Shown: one piece after another, positions 61,591 through 64,000 of the stretch
Numbering within the stretch: position 1 is the stretch's first letter
How the letters are laid out: the number at the start of each line of letters is the position of its first letter
Source of the DNA: Aquanectria penicillioides
Lineage: Eukaryota > Ascomycota > Sordariomycetes > Hypocreales > Nectriaceae
Assembly (NCBI GenBank): GCA_003415625.1
Contig: PYIU01000009.1
Location: 434,001 to 498,000 of the forward strand
Length of the DNA: 64,000 nucleotides
Reading direction: 5' to 3'
Made by a program: the position numbers and the translations under genes
Notes under the pieces: generated by a model
Told to the model about the DNA's origin: nothing
Databases searched by the model: none
The model's input: the letters and a program-made list of their open reading frames with translations, nothing else

Positions 61591-63113
61591 GATGGCGGCT
61601 TGTGAGGGTCAATTCGATAGACGAAGGACAATGGCGAAGGTCTCGCGACGAAGATGAGAGCGAAGACGTTATTGCGCGCGGTCGATGCGTGGGGTTTGGT
61701 TTGCGACGCGGGATTGGGGTGTGAGTATTTGTCTCTTTCTTGCCTGAGGGAGAGAGAGAAGAAAAAAAAGGTGGAACGCCACAGGATGATGCAACCGATG
61801 ATGTATAGCTGTATCAGTCGTGGAGGGTGTGTCGCATTGCAGATGCAGTCGAGCTGAGACGAAACGTGATTTGGTCTTGGAGGACGAAAGTCGGAGGGAT
61901 ACAGAGTATGATTGAAGCAAGGAAAGAAGAAAAGAAAAAAAGGGAAACTCTTCTTGCATGAAGGAGGGTGGGAAGTTTTTGTATTAGGTACGGAGCGGAG
62001 CATCAAGGTCGAGCCAGCTTGAGCTTGGGGTGGTGCTCGTGCTTGCGCTTGCGCTCTGGTTTGGGCCTTGATTCCCTCCCCGGGGGCGCAGACGTGGGTG
62101 CGTGGGTGGGAAAATGCGTGAGGCTGGGGTTTCGTGGTTTGCTTGGACGGGCTTAAGCGGGATGGTTGGTGACGGCGGCCAGGGTCTCCGGTCGGGTGTA
62201 CAGGGCGTGCGCGGGGCCATCGGGGGCCATTGAGGGGCCTATTGGGGCCTGTGGCCGGTGCGTGTGGGAGGCTTTTAGTGGGTTCCTGCAACTTCCTGGT
62301 GGGGGAGGGGCCTGGAGGGGCCGCCTCGAGGAGGGTGGGGCCCGACGGTTTAGCGGATGATTGCTCTTTAGTGGGGAATGGAGTGGACATGTCCGATGGA
62401 TGGCCAGGGACCGATGGGAGATGGGAATTGCGGCAGGCTGGGGAGCGGCTTTCCTGCGACCCGCTCCAGGATCGATCCATGGGCAGGGATTTCGTTTCTG
62501 AATGAGAAGAATATCGGCCCAAAGCAGAGCCATTACGAGTGCAGAAGCATACACGACATTGAAGGGGCAAGCTAGATGGAGGGGTGGGCGGGAGGCTGGA
62601 GGGACAGAGAGACGGAACGGCAGCTGAAAAGAGCCCATCCATCATGATACACGTTCGGATATCCCGCTTCGCAAGCTGCATGCGCGACCAATCACAGCCC
62701 GAGCGCAAACGGAACGTGATTGTATCGAGGACCTCAACTCAACCGCTCATGCCTCTGACGCGCAGACGGCTGAAAGGAGAAGAGGCGACAAGAAATGGCC
62801 AGAGCAAGAAACATCTCCGGGGAATAGATTTCAGGCAAAAACAGGCAGGCATACGTACATACAGTCAGACGAACAAGAGATGGTGGGAGGCGACACAGCG
62901 CGGCAGGGATCGTGCCCAGTTTTTTTTTTTTTCGCTTTCCTCCTCGATTCTTGATTCTCGTCCTCGCCACTACGCGAGATGCGCAGAGGCGAGGACGACA
63001 GCAGATGCGATGCGCCTGCACGCTGCAACCATCTTGTCATTGACAGTCCAGACTCTCGGGCCAGGAAAAACACGGCCAGCAGTAGCAGTAGTAGGCACAG
63101 ACAACACAGTATA

Positions 63114-63156
63114 GCAGGGCCAAGCAGGGCCAAGCAGGGCCAAGCAGGGCCAAGCA
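63114..63156. repeat. 10-bp tandem repeat GCAGGGCCAA x4.3
   Basis: Four perfect head-to-tail copies of GCAGGGCCAA plus a partial one. No spacers, so it is not a CRISPR-like array. Confidence 0.95.
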
Positions 63157-63412
63157 CAAGCCCAGCCAGCAAACAACAACAGAGACCAGCATGAGACCCC
63201 AAGCAACCACAACGAATGACATCTGGTCATCTCCGAGAGCTCATGCATGCGCGCCCATTTCCAAGGTCTCCCCACGGTCCAGTCCAGCGCTGTCCACGGG
63301 CCCGACTTTTTGACGGCGCTGTTCGCCCGTGTCCCAGAACGGCCAGTGCATCATTGGTCGATCAGCCGGGACGATGAGCTTTCAATGCGAATTGATGAAC
63401 AGGCAAGAAAAT

Positions 63413-63438
63413 GAAGAAGAAGAAGAAGAAGAAGAAGA
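63413..63438. repeat. GAA trinucleotide microsatellite
   Basis: About 8.7 perfect GAA units in non-coding DNA. Confidence 0.9.
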
Positions 63439-63925
63439 GGAAAAACGCAATCCGGGAATCGCCCCACTCCATCCGCTCCGGGTATCTTGCTCTTCCCCTC
63501 CCCCTCCTCCTCCATCTTGGATCCCTCTCTCTTCCTCGCTCGCTCGCTTGCACTCTCCCGCACTCATGGCGAGACCATCATGTTCCAGACCTCGGAGACT
63601 TTGCAGTGGGGAGAGAGGGGGTCGCTATCTCGGTCGCCCGTCCAGGGTTGTCAGAGTGGGGACCAGGGGTGTGAGCACGACGTCATCGGAAATGGCGGGG
63701 CTGGGACCAAACAAAAAAAGAAACGAGCAGTTTTTTGCAGTGCAGCCAAGTAAAAAAAGAAAGTGGCTGGCTGGCTGGGCAACACACACACCTGCAACGC
63801 ACCAAGCCCACAAGCGGCTGCGGGAGCTCGATTGATCTGCCCAGGATGCTCAAACTCCAGCCTACCAATTAATTTAAATCCAATCAATTCAATTCATATT
63901 CTGCAACGATGAGGTTTGGATGGCG

Positions 63926-63950
63926 AAAAAAAAAAAAAAAAAAAAAAAAA
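63926..63950. repeat. Poly-A tract (25 nt)
   Basis: Uninterrupted run of 25 A close to the window end, followed by GGCCTC. With no adjacent element visible it may be a simple repeat or the tail of a retro-inserted copy lying beyond the edge. Confidence 0.9.
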
Positions 63951-64000
63951 GGCCTCTTCAGTGGCCGCATTAGGAAGCTCAATCTCTGAGCTCCCAGCTC

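Larger units (their letters stand above)
61591..64000. other. Gene-free stretch upstream of the MARVEL gene
   Basis: 2.4 kb at the window edge. Long open frames occur on the minus strand (for example 61533..62708) but their composition is Pro/Ser-biased and no domain is seen. CT/GA-rich leader-like sequence lies next to the MARVEL start. Several simple repeats lie to the right (listed). Confidence 0.45.

Noticed and set aside
61533..62708. 391-codon minus frame upstream of the MARVEL start
   Set aside because: Pro/Ser/His-biased with no domain, no introns, and it overlaps MARVEL exon 1 in another frame. Several frames are open at once here, so length alone is not evidence. RNA-seq could reopen the question.
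63114..63156. CRISPR-like array
   Set aside because: The decamers abut with no spacers and the organism is a eukaryote.

Overview
This 64 kb window is nuclear DNA of a filamentous ascomycete. Genes carry short (about 46-105 nt) GT..AG introns with CTAAC-like branch points. The gene families are typical of Pezizomycotina: a Zn2Cys6 regulator, a HET-domain gene, a fungal AAA ATPase, intracellular GH51, COX10, MSH6, DPH2 and PIG-S. The style suggests Sordariomycetes, possibly Hypocreales, but that is inference. I found no rRNA, tRNA, CRISPR array or intact transposon.

Layout. 1-5 kb: a truncated Dal5-type MFS transporter (minus) diverges from a Zn2Cys6 transcription factor. 6-9 kb: a DUF1399/GRDP-like protein with a Gly/Cys-rich tail. 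9-11 kb: a decayed HET-domain gene. 11-17 kb: a FAT1-type very-long-chain acyl-CoA synthetase/fatty acid transporter, then the GPI transamidase subunit PIG-S. 17-21 kb: a gene graveyard holding a decayed AAA+ ATPase (minus) and a second decayed reading frame (plus). 21-28 kb: an unrecognised 725-aa protein and two alpha/beta hydrolases. 28-35 kb: a sugar transporter divergent from a GH51 alpha-L-arabinofuranosidase, a plausible pentose-use pair. 37-44 kb: a Myb/SANT regulator, COX10 and a transaldolase. 44-50 kb: an 1,794-aa zinc-finger-rich protein that I cannot assign to a known family. 50-61 kb: MSH6, an FAD monooxygenase, DPH2 and a MARVEL membrane protein. 61.6-64 kb: no gene seen, rich in simple repeats.

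Two kinds of reading-frame damage should be kept apart. Four otherwise well-formed genes (Zn2Cys6 factor, DUF1399, FAT1, GH51) need six single-base additions, each at or next to a C or G run. Restoring one base each makes every coding length divisible by three and closes the conserved motifs. This looks like systematic homopolymer under-calling in the assembly rather than gene loss. The HET, AAA+ and 20.3 kb loci instead carry in-frame TAG codons, shifts in the other direction and changed catalytic residues, so they are true pseudogenes. Some changes are G-to-A/C-to-T and would fit RIP-like mutation.

Most of the genes are independent housekeeping or metabolic units. The only suggested functional pairing is GH51 with the sugar transporter. 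Gene models were made by eye from splice signals, frame and family knowledge; no database search was run.
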